Below, in pieces: positions 19,300 to 28,386 of a stretch of 64,000 nt of DNA. The notes beneath the pieces were generated by a model, which was not told where the DNA came from, searched no databases, and was given only the letters and a program-made list of their open reading frames with translations. Source of the DNA: Aridibacter famidurans (GTDB taxonomy: Bacteria > Acidobacteriota > Blastocatellia > Pyrinomonadales > Pyrinomonadaceae). The position numbers and the translations under genes were made by a program. Positions within the stretch are counted from its first letter, which is position 1. Every line of letters starts with the position of its first letter. The stretch lies in contig JAGFIQ010000126.1 of NCBI GenBank assembly GCA_024103495.1, positions 27,689 through 91,688 on the forward strand, read 5' to 3'.

Positions 19300-19692
19300 A
19301 TGAGGAAGATCATTGGAATCGCAACATTCATCGGGCTGATCGCCGTCTTTTCGGCGGCGGCCAACGCGCAGATCGACACGAGGATCACCACGAGCGTCCC
19401 TTTCCCGTTCATCGCGGGAGGGAACGAACTCCCCGCCGGCGAATACTCGATCAGTCTCAACCGCATCAACCAATCCGGAGACCTCATACTTATCGAATCG
19501 ACTGACGGCGAGAACAGGATCATCGTTCTTGCCAGGTCCCGGACAATAGCGGATCCGGACGGAAAGGCCGGGTTGAGCTTTATCAGGTTCGGAGGAGACT
19601 ACTACCTGAACGGCGTCAACGTATTTGCGCTGAGGGTGGACATCGAACCCGTGGTTTCGAGAAGCAGGCTCGTTGCGGCGGCGTCGAACTGA
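19300..19692 (+). CDS. Small secreted protein of unknown function (common acidobacterial type)
   Basis: The 130-residue product has a signal peptide ending 'AAANA|Q' and a conserved 'VPFPFIAGGNELPAGEYSI' segment, then beta-rich sequence. Proteins with this 'pF.f..gg..lPaGeY' signature are numerous in Acidobacteriota and have no known function. A strong AGGAGG lies about eight bases before the ATG, and a clear terminator follows, so it is a single-gene unit with likely high expression. Confidence 0.85.
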   Translation: MRKIIGIATFIGLIAVFSAAANAQIDTRITTSVPFPFIAGGNELPAGEYSISLNRINQSGDLILIESTDGENRIIVLARSRTIADPDGKAGLSFIRFGGDYYLNGVNVFALRVDIEPVVSRSRLVAAASN

Positions 19693-19736
19693 ACCGGAAA
19701 CAACCTTCCCGGCGACAATGCCGATAATCGCTTATG

Positions 19737-19763
19737 CGGGGCCTGACGGCCCCGTTTCTTTTT
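19737..19763 (+). terminator. Rho-independent terminator of the small secreted-protein gene
   Basis: CGGGGCC (19737-19743) and GGCCCCG (19748-19754) form a 7-bp stem with a 4-base loop, followed by a T-rich tract. Confidence 0.88.
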
Positions 19764-19873
19764 CCCGGGTTCCCGGTCCGGAGCCGAATGGGGATCCTTG
19801 TGGACCCATTGAATCGTTTTCGTCGGCGTAATATGCTTATAACTTTGGCCGCCAGCACGGCTGGAGCGATCTT

Positions 19874-20992
19874 ATGAAGATAGCAGTGGCAATGAGCGGC
19901 GGGGTGGATTCTTCCTCGGCCGCGGCCCTCCTCAAAGAGCAGGGACACGAACTTGTCGGGTTCACGATGCAGCTCTGGAATCAGAGGCGCAATGTGAATG
20001 TTGATGAGAACGGCGATCCCTTGCCTTCGCGCTGCTGTTCGCTCGATGACGTTTACGACGCACGGCGCGTCGCGGAATCGCTGGGGTTCCCGTTCTATGT
20101 TCTGAACCTCGAGAAGGAGTTCGAAGATTCGGTGGTGAATCCGTTCATCGACAGCTACCTTTCGGGCGAGACCCCGATCCCCTGCGTCGCCTGCAATTCG
20201 CGATTGAAGTTCGCGTCGCTCGACAAGCTCGCGCTGAGCCTTGGCTGCGACAAGGTGGCAACCGGGCACTACGCACGGGTCGAACACGACGAAGCAGCCG
20301 GCCGGTACCGCCTGTTCCGCGGAAAGAACCACTGGAAGGACCAAAGCTATTTCCTTTGGGAGCTTACGCAGGACCAGCTTTCCCGCGCGTATTTTCCGCT
20401 CGGAGAGATGCTGAAGAGCGAGGTCCGCGACATCGCCCGCGATGCGAACCTGTACACCGCGGAAAAGGCCGAATCGCAGGAGATCTGCTTCGTACCTGAC
20501 GGGAAGTACTCGGAGTTCATAGACCGGTATCTCGATCACGATGGCCGCGCTTCGGAGATCCCTTCTGAAGGCGACATCGTTAACACGCGAGGCGAGAAGC
20601 TTTCGGAGCATTCCGGGATCCATCGCTACACAGTCGGACAGAGGCGCGGTCTCGGCATCGCGCACGAGAAGCCGCTCTATGTCGTGAAGATCGAGCCGCG
20701 AAGCAACAAGATAGTTGTCGGCGAAAAAGAGGAACTGCTTTCCGACTCCTTCACGGCGCGCGGTGTGAACTGGGTCGCTTTCGACGAGCCGAACCATGCG
20801 GTCCGCGCTCACGTAAAGGTAAGGTACCGCCACAAGCCGGTCCGCGCCGCGATCGAAGCGCTGGAGGGTTCCCGCGCACGCATAACTTTTGACGAACCTC
20901 AGCCTGCTGTCACGCCCGGTCAGGCCACGGTGTTCTACGAGGGAGAGGAAGTGGTGGGCGGCGGATGGATCGAACGAGGGAAGGAAGACTAG
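19874..20992 (+). CDS. mnmA: tRNA-specific 2-thiouridylase MnmA
   Basis: This cytoplasmic enzyme adds sulfur to U34 of Lys, Glu and Gln tRNAs using ATP and a sulfur relay. The 372 residues start with the PP-loop '[15 protein letters not shown]'. The two catalytic cysteines are visible in '[13 protein letters not shown]' and '[11 protein letters not shown]', and 'TGHYARV' follows the family pattern. The C-terminal beta domain has '[12 protein letters not shown]'. The length is normal. The folate gene starts nine bases after its stop, so both are likely one transcript. Confidence 0.97.
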   Translation: MKIAVAMSGGVDSSSAAALLKEQGHELVGFTMQLWNQRRNVNVDENGDPLPSRCCSLDDVYDARRVAESLGFPFYVLNLEKEFEDSVVNPFIDSYLSGETPIPCVACNSRLKFASLDKLALSLGCDKVATGHYARVEHDEAAGRYRLFRGKNHWKDQSYFLWELTQDQLSRAYFPLGEMLKSEVRDIARDANLYTAEKAESQEICFVPDGKYSEFIDRYLDHDGRASEIPSEGDIVNTRGEKLSEHSGIHRYTVGQRRGLGIAHEKPLYVVKIEPRSNKIVVGEKEELLSDSFTARGVNWVAFDEPNHAVRAHVKVRYRHKPVRAAIEALEGSRARITFDEPQPAVTPGQATVFYEGEEVVGGGWIERGKED

Positions 20993-21001
20993 CAATTTGA
21001 G

Positions 21002-21589
21002 ATGAACAAGACAGACCTTCGCCGACAGTTTCTTGCAAAGCGCGACATTCTCTCCCGGCAACAGATCCTGGACCTAAGCGCGCGCGTCGCGGCCAACCTC
21101 TTCTCTTCATTCGACCTGTCTGAAATTCGCTGCATCCACAGCTTCCTGACCATCAAAGACCGCGGCGAGGTCGAAACATCGATCATCATCGACCGCATAT
21201 GGCGGTCCTATCCGCACATCACGATCGTCGTTCCCCGGATCAACCGAAAAGAGAAGAGGATGGAGTGCGCGGTTTACGATCCGATGTCGCGCCTTATTCC
21301 GAACTTTTGGGGCATCTTCGAACCGTTGAACACACGGGTCGTTTCCGAACAGGCGGTCGATGCCGTGATAGTGCCGCTCATCTGCTTTGACGAGACCGGC
21401 CACAGGGTCGGCTACGGCGGCGGATACTACGACAAGTTCCTGAGTATATGCCGCCCGGACTGCCTGAAGATCGGCGTGTCGTTCTTCGATCCGATCGAGA
21501 AGATCGGGGACATTGAAGACCACGACATACGCCTGGACTACTGCGTCACTTCCGAAACCGTCTGGGACTTCAGAGAAAGAGCCCAGTAA
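21002..21589 (+). CDS. 5-formyltetrahydrofolate cyclo-ligase
   Basis: This 195-residue enzyme converts 5-formyl-THF to 5,10-methenyl-THF with ATP, returning the storage folate to one-carbon metabolism. Recognisable are the N-terminal 'KTDLRRQFLAKRDILS' and the hallmark 'GHRVGYGGGYYDKFL' near the C-terminus, which binds ATP and folate. The length is typical. It is in an apparent operon with mnmA. A hairpin without a T run lies after it at about 21617-21637. Confidence 0.94.
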   Translation: MNKTDLRRQFLAKRDILSRQQILDLSARVAANLFSSFDLSEIRCIHSFLTIKDRGEVETSIIIDRIWRSYPHITIVVPRINRKEKRMECAVYDPMSRLIPNFWGIFEPLNTRVVSEQAVDAVIVPLICFDETGHRVGYGGGYYDKFLSICRPDCLKIGVSFFDPIEKIGDIEDHDIRLDYCVTSETVWDFRERAQ

Positions 21590-21766
21590 CGATCACCGCA
21601 GTCCGTTCACGACGGCCCGTCCTTTCGGAAAGGACGGCCTGCACGAAGATCAAACGGAATATCCGCCAATTTCCTTCTCTCTTTAAATATGCGGCAATTT
21701 CGGTAACCTCGACCGATCGCCCCGGGGACCAGCCGCACGAAGCCACCCTCCCGAGTCTCCGAGCGA

Positions 21767-23455
21767 ATGAAGATTGCCGTTTTATTCTCTTGCCTTCTCG
21801 CAGCGCTTGCTCTCGGCGCATCGACGCAGGCCGCCGTTTACGAAGTAAGGCCCGGGACTCCTCTCGACACCATCGCCGAAGTGCCGTGGGCCACGCTCGC
21901 ACCGGGCGATCTGGTCCTGATCCACTGGCGGGCTGAAGCGTACAAGGAAAAGTGGGTGATCTGCCGCCAGGGAACCGCCTCGCAGCCGATCGTCGTTCGC
22001 GGAGTTCCGAACGCCAAGGGCGAGCTGCCGGTGATCGACGGGCGGAATGCAACGACTCCTTCGGGGTTGAATTTCTGGAGCGAGCAGCGCGGTGTTATCA
22101 AGATAGGGGGCGCGAACACTCCTTCGGACACGATGCCGCGGCACATAGTCATCGAGAATCTCGAGATCCGGAGCGCTCATCCCGATTACACGTTCACGGG
22201 CGACGACGGCACGGTTCAGAATTACACCAGTTCAGCGTCTGCGATCTATGTCGAAAAGGGCGAGCACATTACCATCCGCAACACGGTGCTGCACGACAGC
22301 GCGAACGGCTTCTTCGTCGCGTCGTCGGACGGCACGGTGTCGAGGGACATTCTGGTTGAAGGAAACTATATCCACGGCAACGGGATAGTCGGAAGCGCTT
22401 TTCAGCACAACAATTACACTGCCGCGATCGGCATAACGTTCCAGTTCAACAGATTCGGGCCTCTCCGCGCCGGTTCGGTCGGCAACGCTCTCAAAGACAG
22501 GTCGGCCGGGCTCGTCGTGCGATACAACTGGATCGAGAGCGGGAATCGCCAGCTCGATCTCGTGGACGCGGAAGACAGTGTCCAGATCCGCGAGGATCCC
22601 GGATACCGAAGGACGTTCGTGTATGGAAACGTCCTGATCGAACCCGACGGCGCGGGCAACTCGCAGATCGCGCATTACGGAGGCGACAGCGGAGCGGTTT
22701 CTACCTACCGAAAGGGCAAACTGTATTTCTACAACAACACGGTATTCTCGACCAGAACCGGCAATACGACCCTTCTCAGGCTTTCGACGAACGACGAAAC
22801 CGCCGACGTGCGAAACAACATTCTCTACGTGACCGCCGCGGGAAACAGGCTGGCGCTGATCGACGATACGGGGGTAGTAGATCTCTCGCACAACTGGTCG
22901 AAGTCCGGCATAAGGGTTTCACATTCGGGATCGCCCTCCGGCACGGTCAACGACGACGGAACCGGGATCACGGGCGTTGCGCCGGGCTTCGTTGACGAGC
23001 TTTCGCAGGAGTTCGGGCTTGCGGAAGGTTCGCCGGCGATCGATGCCGGAACCTCTTTGCATCCGGACGCACTCCCGGTAAACGCGGTCGCTTTCCAGTA
23101 TGTAAAACACGGACAAAGCGAGGCACGTCCGTCCGTTGACCAGATCGACCTTGGAGCCTACGAGTTTTCTTCCGGATCGCCCGTGGAGATCTCGACCACC
23201 GAACTCTCTGCGGCGAGACGCGGGATGTTCTATCGGCAATCTCTTCAGGCGTCAGGGGGATCCGGGAGTATTGTCTGGTCGGTATCCGTCGGGAGCCTTC
23301 CGCCCGGGCTCTGGCTCGATGCGGATACGGGCGAGATTCACGGAAAGGCGGCCCGAAGGGGATCGTGGACGTTTACGGTCCGGGCGGCAGATGCGGGGGA
23401 TCCGGCTTCGTACGACGAGCGGGAGTTAACGGTCTCGATCCGGCTATTTCCGTAA
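21767..23455 (+). CDS. Exported right-handed beta-helix protein with C-terminal Ig-like domain
   Basis: The 562-residue product has a signal peptide ending 'STQAA' and a long parallel beta-helix region. The latter shows repeated short strands such as 'HIVIENLEIRSA', 'HITIRNTVLHDSANGFFV' and 'LYFYNNTVFSTRTGN', and 'GDLVLIHWR' near the N-terminus. This fold is usual in polysaccharide lyases and pectinases. The last ~90 residues ('GMFYRQSLQASGG..LPPGLWLDADTGEIHG') match the putative-Ig (He_PIG) type. A carbohydrate-active role is likely but no catalytic residues can be assigned. Confidence 0.85.
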   Translation: MKIAVLFSCLLAALALGASTQAAVYEVRPGTPLDTIAEVPWATLAPGDLVLIHWRAEAYKEKWVICRQGTASQPIVVRGVPNAKGELPVIDGRNATTPSGLNFWSEQRGVIKIGGANTPSDTMPRHIVIENLEIRSAHPDYTFTGDDGTVQNYTSSASAIYVEKGEHITIRNTVLHDSANGFFVASSDGTVSRDILVEGNYIHGNGIVGSAFQHNNYTAAIGITFQFNRFGPLRAGSVGNALKDRSAGLVVRYNWIESGNRQLDLVDAEDSVQIREDPGYRRTFVYGNVLIEPDGAGNSQIAHYGGDSGAVSTYRKGKLYFYNNTVFSTRTGNTTLLRLSTNDETADVRNNILYVTAAGNRLALIDDTGVVDLSHNWSKSGIRVSHSGSPSGTVNDDGTGITGVAPGFVDELSQEFGLAEGSPAIDAGTSLHPDALPVNAVAFQYVKHGQSEARPSVDQIDLGAYEFSSGSPVEISTTELSAARRGMFYRQSLQASGGSGSIVWSVSVGSLPPGLWLDADTGEIHGKAARRGSWTFTVRAADAGDPASYDERELTVSIRLFP

Positions 23456-23704
23456 CCCAGGATCTTGAGACTGCGCTGAACGGGTCGCGCCGGACCGCGG
23501 GCGTCCCCGCCCGCACCTCCAGTGATGAAGGGCGACGCAAACCGAAGTTCTCGTTGCAGCGCAAAGCGCCGCTCTAAACGGGTGTCCCTTTTTAACTCGC
23601 CAAACTCTTTCCCCCGAGAAACCTATCCCGGGGTTGCTGCACCATAGGCGGTGCAGGCACTTCTTCCCAAACAATCCCTGCAAGTCTTTGGAGGAGAATT
23701 AGGA
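23456..23704. repeat. Dispersed-repeat fragments upstream of the VIT/VWA gene
   Basis: The segment contains GC-rich pieces also seen elsewhere: GCAGCGCAAAGCGCCGCTCTAAAC at about 23555-23578 (quoted as GCAGCGCAAAGCGCC then GCTCTAAAC) relates to 35410-35436, and CACCATAGGCGGTGCAG at about 23640-23656 relates to the block at 29853-29960. GGAGGAG at about 23691-23697 is the ribosome binding site of the next gene. Confidence 0.55.
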
Positions 23705-26700
23705 ATGAAAAGAGCAATTCTGTTGTTCGGGGTATTCGTGTGCCTTTCGGCCGCTGTTGTCGCGCAGGATGGCCGGGTCACGCAGGGAACCCTGACCGCG
23801 TTTTCTGAAGCGGAAGGCCTGGGCGCCTGCCCCTTGAAACATACCGAAGTAAACACTGAGATCAGCGGGTTCATCGCCCGCGTCAACGTCAAACAGGAAT
23901 TCGAGAACACATTCGGCCGCCCGATCGAGGCTGTCTACACCTTTCCGCTTTCCGAAAAAGGAGCCGTCGACCGAATGACGATGACGATCGGTTCGCGCGT
24001 CATCAAGGGAAAGATACGGACGCGCGAGGAGGCGAGGCAGATCTACGAGGCGGCGAAATCCAGCGGTAAGACGGCCGCGCTTTTGGATCAGGAAAGGCCT
24101 AACATCTTCACGCAGGCCGTCGCCAACATCCTTTCCGGCGAGACGATCGTCGTCGAGATCAGCTATGTCGAAACTCTGAAGTACGAGGACGGCGCTTACG
24201 AATTCGTCTTCCCGATGGTCGTCGGCAAACGGTACGTCCCGGCAGGCGAAGCATCGGGCGACGCTTCGAAGATCTTGCCCGAGATCGCGCCGACCAGGTC
24301 CGGCCACGACGTTTCGATCAATGTCTCGATCGACGCAGGCGTGCCCATCAGTAAGATCGGCTCGACTCTCCACGAGATCGACTCGCAGAACTTCGGCCCG
24401 GGAGAAGCGAAGGTCAGCCTCAAAGACCACAGCACGATCCCGAACAAGGACTTCATATTGAGGTATGAAGTGACCGGCGGGAAGATCGAGGACGCGGTCC
24501 TCACTCACAGAAGCGAACTCGGCGGATTCTTCACGCTCATCCTTCAGCCTCCCGACCTCGGGAGATTCGAGGACGTCGCGCCGAAAGAGATCGTTTTCGT
24601 GCTCGACACGTCCGGCTCGATGGGCGGATTCCCGATCGAAAAGGCGAAAGAGGCGATGAAGATGTCACTGCGCGGCCTGTTCCCGAACGACACCTTCAAC
24701 CTGATCACCTTCGCGGGGGATACTCACATTCTTTTTGAAGAGCCCGTTCCCGCGACCGCGTCGAACCTGGACCGTGCGCTTCGGTTCCTCGAATCCCGCA
24801 GCGGAGGCGGCGGGACCGAGATGATGAAGGCTATCAAGGCGGCCCTCGAACCCTCCGATTCGCAGGAGCACGTGCGGATCGTCTGCTTTATGACCGACGG
24901 CTACGTCGGCAACGATTCCGAGATCATCGACGAGGTCAAGAAGCACCCGAACGCGCGAGTCTTCTCGTTCGGAATAGGTAACAGCGTGAACCGCTTCCTG
25001 CTTGAGAAGATCGCGGAAGAAGGAAGCGGCGAAGCGGCGTTCGTGACCCTCGAGGACGACGGATCGCATGCCGCCAGGAAGTTCCACGAGCGAGTCCGCG
25101 CGCCGCTTCTCACCGACATCTCGATCGAATGGAACGGCCTGCCCGTAAAGGACCTCCATCCGACGAAATACCGGGACCTGTTCGCGGCGAAGCCTCTGAT
25201 CATCAATGGCAGATACGATTCGGCGGCGTCCGGAACGGTGACGATCCGCGGAAAGGCCGGCGGCCAGGATTACAGGCGCGACATCAAGGTCGATCTCCCG
25301 GAGCGCGAGGAATCGCACGACGCGCTGGGCACGCTCTGGGCAAGGCAGATGGTCGATCTGCTCACGAGCGACGATTACCAGGGAGTCCAGAACCGAACCG
25401 CCGACAAGGAACTCGGCGATCTGATCACGAAGATCGGGCTCGAGTTCGGGATCGTGACGCAGTACACGTCGTTCGTCGCGGTAGAAGAGGCAGCCCGGAA
25501 TCCGGAAGGGAATCCTATGAAGGTCGATGTTCCTGTCGAGAACGCTGACGGGAGTTTCGGGGATCCTTCGCTTCCGGAGGTGTTGTCGTCCGAGGGCGAT
25601 ATCGCGAGGCGTCGCATTCCCGCTCCGACGATCCCACGTGCGGTCAATAGCGCGACAGCGTCCGGTACCGGGACCGGGTCGGGCTTCGGAAGCGGTGCTG
25701 GAAAGGCAGCAAACAAAGCGAGCGCTCCCGGGCCCATTACGGCCGCCGTCAACGTCACAACCGGCGGCTCGACCACGGTCGCCGCGTCTTCCTCAGCAGT
25801 CAGCACCACGGTCACGAAAGAGACCATCCAGGCACTTCCCGCAAACACGCGCTTTTCTTCGCTCCTGAGCCTTCAGCCCGGGGTAAGTCCTGCTTCTTCG
25901 TCAGGCGGATTCCAGATAGACGGAGCGTCCGGATCGGAGAACGTGTTCCTTATCGACGGCCAGGAGGTCGCGAACTTCCGTGCGGGCGCTCTCGGCCCGA
26001 TAGCGGTCGCCGGAGAGAGCATCGCCAAACCGGAGTTTCCGAAAGGCGCGAAGCCCGGAAAGGACGGGAAGAAGGTGATGGTCGAGATTCTTGTCGACGA
26101 ACAAGGCCGCGTCTATTCGGCGAAAGCGATCGACGGCGGAACCCCGCGCGTCAGCGAGGGGGCAGGGAGCGAAGCGACCGATGGCGGAACCCCGCGCGTC
26201 AGCAAGGGGGCAGGGAGCGAAGCGACCGATGGCGGAACCCCGCGCTTCAGCGAGGGGGCAGGGAGCGAAGCGACCGATGGCGGAACCCCGCGCGTCAGCG
26301 AGGGGGCAGGGAGCAAAGCGACCGACGGCCGGTACCGTCAGTTCGCCGAGAAGGCGGCGCTGGCGTCGAAGTTCACGCCCGCTGAATTCGACGGCACCAA
26401 GCTCAAGCTCGAAGGCGTGATCTCTTACGTTTTCAAGCGCGACGACGAGGTCGTCATCACGGTCGAGAAACTGAAGGCGATCTTTCCGCCGGAACTGATC
26501 CGGAAGCAGGAACTGAAGGAGAAGCTCCACTTCTGGGTCTACGAGGCAGTGCTGGCAAAAGAATCCGGTTCGAAGGAGCCTTCGGAATTCGAATCGCGAT
26601 TCGTCTCGGAGGGTGTTGCGAGGATCCGTGTGACGCTGAAGAAGACGTCCGGAGCCGTGTTCATCAAGCTGAAAGGCGCCGGTTTCGATCTTGGGTCGGT

Positions 26701-26788
26701 AAAAGAAAACGTGGTTACGGGCACGATCGAGGTCGGAAAGATCGCCGACCTCGCTGTGATGGACGAGGTGACCTACATCTCACCTTAG
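23705..26788 (+). CDS. Chimeric VIT-VWA protein with plug-like segment and TonB-type C-terminal domain
   Basis: The 1027-residue product has a signal peptide (ends '..AAVVAQ') and a VIT domain (~30-160). A VWA domain follows with a complete MIDAS motif 'DTSGSM' at 301-306. After a Gly/Ser/Thr-rich linker (~640-695) comes a stretch like the plug of TonB receptors ('SSLLSLQPGVS', 'GGFQIDGASGSENVFLIDG'; ~700-760), then a TonB C-terminal-like domain ('VMVEILVDEQGRVYSAKAIDG'; quoted as 'VEILVDEQGRVYSAKAIDG'). Residues 810-873 are four 16-residue repeats inserted into that domain. The start at 23705 has GGAGGAG at proper spacing. The role is unknown; it could be a cell-surface adhesion or envelope-sensing protein. 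Confidence 0.85.
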   Translation: MKRAILLFGVFVCLSAAVVAQDGRVTQGTLTAFSEAEGLGACPLKHTEVNTEISGFIARVNVKQEFENTFGRPIEAVYTFPLSEKGAVDRMTMTIGSRVIKGKIRTREEARQIYEAAKSSGKTAALLDQERPNIFTQAVANILSGETIVVEISYVETLKYEDGAYEFVFPMVVGKRYVPAGEASGDASKILPEIAPTRSGHDVSINVSIDAGVPISKIGSTLHEIDSQNFGPGEAKVSLKDHSTIPNKDFILRYEVTGGKIEDAVLTHRSELGGFFTLILQPPDLGRFEDVAPKEIVFVLDTSGSMGGFPIEKAKEAMKMSLRGLFPNDTFNLITFAGDTHILFEEPVPATASNLDRALRFLESRSGGGGTEMMKAIKAALEPSDSQEHVRIVCFMTDGYVGNDSEIIDEVKKHPNARVFSFGIGNSVNRFLLEKIAEEGSGEAAFVTLEDDGSHAARKFHERVRAPLLTDISIEWNGLPVKDLHPTKYRDLFAAKPLIINGRYDSAASGTVTIRGKAGGQDYRRDIKVDLPEREESHDALGTLWARQMVDLLTSDDYQGVQNRTADKELGDLITKIGLEFGIVTQYTSFVAVEEAARNPEGNPMKVDVPVENADGSFGDPSLPEVLSSEGDIARRRIPAPTIPRAVNSATASGTGTGSGFGSGAGKAANKASAPGPITAAVNVTTGGSTTVAASSSAVSTTVTKETIQALPANTRFSSLLSLQPGVSPASSSGGFQIDGASGSENVFLIDGQEVANFRAGALGPIAVAGESIAKPEFPKGAKPGKDGKKVMVEILVDEQGRVYSAKAIDGGTPRVSEGAGSEATDGGTPRVSKGAGSEATDGGTPRFSEGAGSEATDGGTPRVSEGAGSKATDGRYRQFAEKAALASKFTPAEFDGTKLKLEGVISYVFKRDDEVVITVEKLKAIFPPELIRKQELKEKLHFWVYEAVLAKESGSKEPSEFESRFVSEGVARIRVTLKKTSGAVFIKLKGAGFDLGSVKENVVTGTIEVGKIADLAVMDEVTYISP
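26132..26323 (+). repeat. Four 48-bp tandem repeats inside the TonB-like domain
   Basis: Units lie at 26132-26179, 26180-26227, 26228-26275 and 26276-26323 and differ by one or two bases. Each encodes DGGTPRVSEGAGSEAT-type peptides. The opposite strand reads as the low-complexity PLADARGSAIGRFAPC peptide seen in many repeat-derived frames. The block starts and ends at GACGGC, consistent with insertion at one site and in-frame maintenance (192 bp). Confidence 0.92.
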
Positions 26789-26804
26789 TTTCAGGCTGAA
26801 TGAA

Positions 26805-26944
26805 TTAGCCACAGATGAAGAGGATGGACACAGATCTTTGCAGGTAGTTGGACCGGGGAATTGTTGACCATTTCCGGGCGGCCATCGGAATCAGGGAGTA
26901 CCTTGCCCTAAGAGTCTGTGTTCATTCTTTTCATCTGTGGCTAA
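26805..26944. repeat. Long imperfect inverted repeat between convergent genes
   Basis: Arms of 32 bases (26805-26836 and 26913-26944) match at about 28 positions when inverted and begin TTAGCCACAGATGA. They enclose about 76 bases. It lies between the stops of the VIT/VWA gene and mscL and could act as a two-way terminator or be a MITE-like repeat. Confidence 0.75.
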
Positions 26945-26954
26945 AACCCCCGGT

Positions 26955-27377
26955 TCAACTCTGACCCTTCAGCAAGTCGCGGATCTCCGTCAGCAGCTCG
27001 ACCTCCGCGCTCGGGCCGGCTTCGGCCTCGAGACCCTTGAAGAACTTCACTGCATACCTCGCGATGATGAAGATCACGAACGCGACTATCAGGAACTGGA
27101 TGATGTCCGTTACGAGCTGACCGTACATTATCAGAGGCGCGCCGCCCTTGATCGCTTCGTCGATCATCGCCGGATCGGTCACGCCGTTGTATTTTCCGCT
27201 GAGGTCGTAGAACATCGCCTTGAAATCGAGCCCGCCGGTCAGGAACCCGATCGGCGGCATTATCACGCCTTCGACAAGCGTCGTTACGATCTTCCCGAAT
27301 GCTGCGCCGATCACGACGGCGATCGCCAGGTCCAGTACGTTCCCGCGTTTCAGGAACTCCTTGAAATCATTCCACAT
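26955..27377 (-). CDS. mscL: Large-conductance mechanosensitive channel MscL
   Basis: This 140-residue inner-membrane protein opens under membrane tension and releases solutes during hypo-osmotic shock. It has the N-terminal amphipathic helix 'WNDFKEFLKRGNVLDLAIAV', TM1 with 'VVIGAAFGKIVTTLVEGVIMPPIG' (the 'GAAFGKIV' core lines the pore), a loop, TM2 '..IIQFLIVAFVIFIIARYAV' and a charged C-terminal helix. Length and order fit the family. It starts three bases after the stop of the metallo-beta-lactamase-fold gene, so the two are probably co-transcribed. Confidence 0.96.
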   Translation of the reverse strand: MWNDFKEFLKRGNVLDLAIAVVIGAAFGKIVTTLVEGVIMPPIGFLTGGLDFKAMFYDLSGKYNGVTDPAMIDEAIKGGAPLIMYGQLVTDIIQFLIVAFVIFIIARYAVKFFKGLEAEAGPSAEVELLTEIRDLLKGQS

Positions 27378-27380
27378 AGG

Positions 27381-28262
27381 TCATTTCTCCTCGGCTGCTT
27401 TCTTCTGGGTTTCGAGCTTCTGCCTGAAATCGTCTCTCATACGCTCGACGAAATTCCTGTAACCCTCCAGATCGATGAACGGGTTCTCCTTAGGTGCGAG
27501 CTTCAGCATCTCGAATTTCTTTCCCATCCGGAAAAACCCCGCGTGCGATCCGAGAAACACATCCGGCTTTAGCTCAAGCAAGATCTCGAACGTCGACTCG
27601 AAATCCGTGCCGATCTCGGGGTACTTCTCGTTTGAGACAAGATCGTAGTCCAGGTTCGAAAGGCTCGAAAGGAAGATCACCTCAAGATCTCGGTCGCCGT
27701 CCCTGACCCGCATCGTCCAGGTCGTCGCGCCTTTTGTGTGACCGGGGGTGCGGATCGTTATCAGCTTGTTCTCCCCGAGAGCGATGACCTCGCCGTGGAT
27801 GATCCGCTTGTCCGCTGCGACCGGCCGAAAGATCTGCTTGCCGCCGAACCGGAAATCGTTCGAGCCGCCTCTCGCAAGGACCTCCGCTTGTTCCTTTACG
27901 GCGAGCAGTTTCGCGCCGGTCTTCTCCCTCAATGTCGCGAGCCCACCGCAGTGATCGTAGTGCTCGTGGTTGTTGAGCAGGATCTTCACGTCCCTCAGGT
28001 CGAATCCGAGCTTCTTCACGCTCGCCTCGATCAATGGGACGGTCTCCTCGAAACCGCTGTCGATCATTATGTGGCCTTCGTCGGACGTGATCAGGTACGA
28101 CGCGACGTCGTTCGTGCCTACGTAATAGACATTGGCGATGACGCGGAACGGCTCGACGGGCTTGGTCATCTCCCGTTCAGCTTCGGAGGTGATTTGGGCG
28201 GAGATAGGAAGTGCGAAGAAGCAGGCGATGATGAGTATTGTCAGGTGTATTTGAAAGTTCAT
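27381..28262 (-). CDS. Exported subclass B3-like metallo-beta-lactamase fold hydrolase
   Basis: The 293-residue product has a signal peptide ending 'PISA|Q'. It carries all zinc ligands of subclass B3: 'NHEHYDHCGG' (His99, His101, Asp103, His104), 'TPGHTKGAT' (His175) and 'LGSHAGFF' (His240). B3 enzymes hydrolyse beta-lactams in the periplasm, though some relatives act on lactones or other substrates. It lies in one unit with mscL downstream. No regulator or mobile element is next to it, so it is probably an intrinsic gene. Activity on antibiotics is plausible but not shown. Confidence 0.88.
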   Translation of the reverse strand: MNFQIHLTILIIACFFALPISAQITSEAEREMTKPVEPFRVIANVYYVGTNDVASYLITSDEGHIMIDSGFEETVPLIEASVKKLGFDLRDVKILLNNHEHYDHCGGLATLREKTGAKLLAVKEQAEVLARGGSNDFRFGGKQIFRPVAADKRIIHGEVIALGENKLITIRTPGHTKGATTWTMRVRDGDRDLEVIFLSSLSNLDYDLVSNEKYPEIGTDFESTFEILLELKPDVFLGSHAGFFRMGKKFEMLKLAPKENPFIDLEGYRNFVERMRDDFRQKLETQKKAAEEK

Positions 28263-28279
28263 CTCGTTCCGAATCTCAG

Positions 28280-28386
28280 ATCGGGTTGATTCGTTTCTTT
28301 CGCTTCGCTCAATGCAGGCGGGCCGCCTTCGCTCCCGTCCGACTCAATAGACTCGAAAGACCCGATAGACTCGAAAGTCTCGCAGA
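28280..28386. repeat. 9-mer plus palindrome repeat element (inverted copy of the 13.8-kb element)
   Basis: It contains TTCGCTTCGCTCAATGC, a GC palindrome (GCGGGCCGCC) and then GACTCAATAGACTCGAAAGA-type 9-mers. This is the reverse complement order of the element at 13799-13880. It abuts the stop codon of the M28 peptidase gene. Confidence 0.75.

Noticed and set aside
25901..26530. Minus-strand frame with PLADARGS repeats
   Set aside because: It is the antisense of the 48-bp repeats and the TonB-like domain, and no start or ribosome site supports it.
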